From NCBI GenBank assembly GCA_943737045.1, contig CALSFV010000359.1:124001-188000 (forward strand): 64,000 nucleotides of DNA, given 5' to 3'. Shown here in pieces: positions 59,301 to 64,000 of the stretch; the first letter of the stretch is position 1, and each line of letters begins with the position of its first letter. The position numbers and the translations under genes are program-made. The DNA comes from Parapristionchus giblindavisi (Eukaryota > Nematoda > Chromadorea > Rhabditida > Diplogasteridae). A model generated the notes under the pieces. It saw only the letters and a list, made by a program, of their open reading frames with translations. It searched no databases and was not told where the DNA came from.

Positions 59301-59983
59301 AATCCAACACTCGCCTCATTCACAAAAGTAGTTCAAATATATGTTACTAACAAGTTCCAAACGAACTTTTCGACCACAATATGCATCTAAATATTGTATG
59401 GAGTCTTCTCTAGCCAAACTCTTTTAACAACATATCTCAAAGTTTTTCGACCGATCCTAATCTAGCAACAATTGCTTGAAATGATAAATTAATTGATTTT
59501 ATTGATCTAGAATTACAGTAGATTAACTTGCTACCGTACCTGACCGCCAAGACTACGGTAGTCACTCCTACTGAGGCGAGTGCTTCCATCTGGTGCAGCA
59601 TCATCGGCTTGTTCGCAAACTCGACCAGAGGTTTCGGCTGCAAATATCGATCGATATCAACAAAGCAATCGATAAATCGACACACCAAGCTAATTTGAAT
59701 CTCTCCGCTATGGTCGCACTCTCTCGCTTTCTTTGTCTTTTCATTATTTCATTATAACAACTTTATTCAGCCGATTAGGGTCAGCTGGGTCGCCATTAGG
59801 GTTTCTTCGTCCACGAGAGAGTATTGCCAAAGGGTAGAGTAAGCGAACCTTGGGGTGTCCCGAGATAACTTTATCATATTTTTTAAACTTTTAATTATGA
59901 ATCTTAAAATACCCTCCGAGATCAGATAAAATTATTATTAATATCAATATCAATATCAATATTATTATTAATATCAATATCAA

Positions 59984-60016
<33 letters not shown>

Positions 60017-60994
60017 AAGTACCAACCTGAGTGAGGGTCAGCGGCCTCAGTCTGGTACCGTAGCCTCCGACGAGAATGAGCGCCTTCATACCTGTCATTG
60101 ATCAAATTATATTGTTAAAAGAGCAAAATTATGGTTGGTGGGTGCGTGAACAGTTGCGACGTTTAGGGTCATATGTCGAATAGCTATGTTATCGGTTTTC
60201 AAAATCCAGTCAGGTTTTTCGATTTCTGTTAAATTTTGGCTCAAAATCCAGTCAGGTTTTTCGATTTCTGTTAAATTTTGGCTCAAAATCCAGTCAGGTT
60301 TTTTCGATTTCTGTTAAATTTTGGCTCAAAATCCGGTCAGGCTTGGTACTTTGTAACATACTTTTCGACCTATGTTTAGGGTTCACAATCAGACAACGAG
60401 TTTTGAATGTAATTCTATCGCGATTAGCTCCTGACGTTGCAGAATAAGATTCGAAAATTGCATAATTAAATTTAAAAATCTCACAATTAGATTTAAAATA
60501 TCCTAACTAGATCCGTGATTCTAATTACATACAACTCGAGTTACCCGAGAAGAATGATATGCAAACACAGCAGCCAACACTCTCGCCTCTAATTTTCGTT
60601 GTAATTTATTACAAGTCATTTTTCTTTGAAAGCCATTACTTCTGAGAGAGTTTCTATGGAGGTCTTGAATAACAGATAGATATTTCAAACACGTTGGCTT
60701 CCAGCGAGAAAGCACTGAACCTTGAAGAGACCATTTGCAAGGGCTACTCTTCGCGTAAGATCTAGATAGAGCGCGTGAGATCTAACTGCAACGTGGGTGC
60801 ACTATAGTCTATGTCCGATCAAAGTACACGAAGACTCGACGGATTCCCAAGGTTATATATCTTCCAATATGACTTTCTCATCGATACAATAAGATCAAAC
60901 AGTGTGGGCAAAAACGGGTAGCTTCGCAACCCAACCCAGGGATATTCCTTAAAGTGAAAAAAGGCAGCGTACCGGTGGCGGGAGCGTGGACCAT
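53308..60994 (-). CDS. GMPPB: Mannose-1-phosphate guanylyltransferase beta (12 exons)
   Basis: Makes GDP-mannose from mannose-1-phosphate and GTP in the cytosol, for N-glycans, GPI anchors and O-mannosylation. Exons 5' to 3': 60973-60994, 60027-60091, 59540-59637, 57804-57923, 56853-56979, 56553-56635, 56010-56103, 55649-55742, 55288-55344, 54957-55033, 54119-54245, 53308-53447. The sum is 1104 nt (367 aa), phases agree and borders are GT..AG. Nucleotidyltransferase signature [19 protein letters not shown], then [21 protein letters not shown], metal-binding LNSD (residues 114-117) and FVEKP. A C-terminal left-handed beta-helix follows ([19 protein letters not shown]), and the end is the family-typical VPQREVIM. 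The first exon (MVHAPATG) is an in-frame N-terminal extension; starting at MKAL in exon 2 gives 359 aa, close to the family length of about 360. The gene lies 1.04 kb upstream of VPS8-C in the same orientation. Confidence 0.95.
53875..54076. mobile_element. CATATATGGGCG MITE in last GMPPB intron
   Basis: 202 bp, inverted relative to 37936-38128. Perfect 8-bp duplication taatcaat. It lies in the intron between GMPPB exons 11 and 12. Confidence 0.85.
55441..55577. mobile_element. TA-target MITE, CTCACAGAGAAAATT ends, in GMPPB intron
   Basis: 137 bp, flanked by TA. A second member in opposite orientation is at 61239-61403. Confidence 0.75.
57507..57686. mobile_element. CATACGTGGGC MITE in GMPPB intron
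   Basis: 180 bp. 8-bp duplication attaaaat on both sides. Same family as 3039-3221 and 18913-19094. Confidence 0.9.
58021..59539. other. Long GMPPB intron 3 sequence
   Basis: Non-coding. Two related stretches (about 58245-58330 and 58612-58700, sharing cctccccag...catgat.cattc and cacaattcctcacaaccat) form a local duplication. A short TTA repeat lies at 58166-58213. Nothing else was recognised in 58700-59500. Confidence 0.6.
60170..60374. mobile_element. CATAGGTCGAA-family MITE with internal tandem expansion
   Basis: 205 bp in GMPPB intron 1. Perfect 8-bp duplication tttagggt (60162-60169, 60375-60382). Inside, a unit of about 40 bp (ccagtcaggttttt...ggctcaaaat) is repeated in tandem. Confidence 0.85.
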
Positions 60995-62128
60995 GCTGGC
61001 ATAGATGTCGTGTATGGCAGAAATCATATATAGCGAGAGACGCAGTGGTGCTACGTGGCTCAGGGCTCCACTCCTCCTATTCTATTCCATTCCTCTCACC
61101 ATTAGTCACTACCACTACGGAATAGACCAAGAAGATGAGAAATCACAATATATGCTCTCATTTCACTCTTTCTCTTTACCATCCTGCACTGATATGTGGG
61201 TCGAAATGGGTGCTACGATCCAGGGAGATCATGCGTTACTCACATAGAAAAGTAGCTTTAATTTCTTACTTTTCATTTTCTTAATTATAAGAAATATCAG
61301 CGAAAAATGCTCTTGAAAAGTACGAAATTCAATTTCTGATGTTCTGTTATAAGAAGTCAATTTCATAAAACAGAACATCTCGTAAGGGAATTTTCTCTGT
61401 GAGTATGTCGAGTTCAGGATATCGGAGTGGATTTCGAAGGAGTATCAATGTTCCATACTCAGATCGCCAACGGATCAACGCTCTAGCGGGGAAAAGAAGC
61501 AAATAAGCTAAGAAATGAGACAGACAAAACCGGCTGAAATAAGAGACAACGATGATGGGAGAGCCATTCGGCACATTCGTCGCGCCTCCCAATAGGTATG
61601 TCTGCTATTTCTATTTAGCAATTTAGTAGCCTAGCTCGATTACAGATAAGCACAGAGCGAACTGTCAAGGTGACTAATCAAAACAGAGCCTTATTAAGTG
61701 TCAATCAGCGCTAGGATCAGTTGTGGTTTGATCATGTGTATATCAATGGTCCCACGTTTCGCTATAGCAAAATTAACGATGATAAGCATGGTAAAATAAT
61801 AAACATAGTCAAAGATTATTCTAAACAACAAAAAAACGCAGATTAGTTCAAAATGCGCTGCGTAATGTTAGGCGAGCGCTGTAAGATTTGCAGTTTGATG
61901 GTAGTCGCTAAACGCAGTAGCGCACTTGCCCTTCTTTCTACATTCTTTCTCTTCATTCTCATGCCGTTGGCGTTTAATTGAATCAACTGCTCTGATTCTT
62001 TCTCGACTGCCATCCTGTCACCCTTTCAAACATTTCCATTCTATCAAATTTCTTGATTCTCATTTGTTCTTTGTTAGTTCGCCAGTTTTAGGTAAAATTT
62101 CATGGTTATTCCTTTAGGGTAGTTCACA
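60995..62128. promoter_or_regulatory. Divergent intergenic region GMPPB / DNAJC25
   Basis: 1.13 kb between two oppositely oriented start codons, so promoters for both genes should lie here. It contains one TA-flanked inverted-repeat element (61239-61403). I see no clear TATA box. The stretch 61410-62128 holds no repeat I recognise and is the best candidate for the DNAJC25 promoter and 5' UTR. Confidence 0.5.
61239..61403. mobile_element. TA-target MITE in GMPPB/DNAJC25 spacer
   Basis: 165 bp, TA on both sides, inverted relative to 55441-55577. It lies in the shared upstream region of two genes. Confidence 0.75.
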
Positions 62129-63608
<1,480 letters not shown>

Positions 63609-64000
63609 GTACGGTATATATTTTGATTATTGATTTGATTTTTGCTTGACTAGCCAGGGATTTCATTGAACCCTGTGATACTATGCCATTAGTGAATCTA
63701 TAAGCATGATTGAACAAACCGACATACTCTGGTTTATCAAAACAATGTACTTTAAAAACGTCACTCACTACTCACTACTACTCACTACTCACTCACTACA
63801 CTTACTTGACGTAAACTACAAGTGAAAGAACATATGACGAAATGCACTACAGTATTCCGCACCACTTAGACTTACGCTTCACTTGTAGTTCTCTTAAAGT
63901 AAACTTCAAGTGACGAATTATAAGTACAGTTTAAGTTTAGAAGAGAAAAAAAACAGAGTAGGATGAGTGTTTTGGCAACATACATTGCCATACCCTCACA

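Overview
This is a eukaryotic (animal) window. All three genes are split by many short introns with GT..AG borders. The encoded proteins look metazoan, and the GMPPB homologue in particular reads like a nematode protein; nematode origin is my inference, and I cannot name the species. Intergenic and intronic DNA is full of TACCGTA/TACGGTA heptamers, AATC and TAA microsatellites and small inverted-repeat transposons. No rRNA, tRNA or CRISPR was recognised. Nearly all open frames longer than 60 codons that are not exons are chance or microsatellite frames.

Layout, left to right. (1) 1-52.3 kb, minus strand: a tandem array of VPS8 (CORVET tethering subunit: beta-propeller, alpha-helical core, C-terminal RING-H2). 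Copy C (33244-52265) is complete: 39 exons assembled by hand join without a frame break into 1308 codons plus stop. Copy A (7212-26706) has exons 2-39, each with the same length and phase as in copy C and no stop, but lacks exon 1 and its ATG. Copy B (29046-32474) holds exons 39, 38, 37, a chimeric exon 36/31, and 30-26. Copy D (left edge to 5301) holds exons 30-21, 3 and 2 with frameshifts and a lost splice acceptor. Between units lies duplicated 3'-flanking DNA, so each truncated 5' end abuts the 3' flank of the next unit on the right. (2) 53308-60994, minus strand: complete 12-exon GMPPB (mannose-1-phosphate guanylyltransferase beta). (3) 62129 to the right edge, plus strand: 5' part of a DNAJC25-type membrane J-protein, divergent from GMPPB.

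The duplications act as an internal alignment. Comparing A, B, C and D gives filled and empty sites for many small transposons and so defines their ends and target-site duplications: several hAT-like families (8-bp TSD, mostly CATA..TATG ends), TA-TSD mariner-like families, one 109-bp near-perfect hairpin with a TAA TSD, a 1984-bp fold-back hAT-like element, and a 5'-truncated LINE.

Functionally, VPS8 acts in endosomal fusion, GMPPB makes GDP-mannose for glycosylation, and DNAJC25 is a membrane J-domain co-chaperone. No shared pathway is evident beyond endomembrane/secretory biology. The main points of interest are the VPS8 array, the possibly alternative start of copy A, and the set of transposons whose insertions can be ordered in time.
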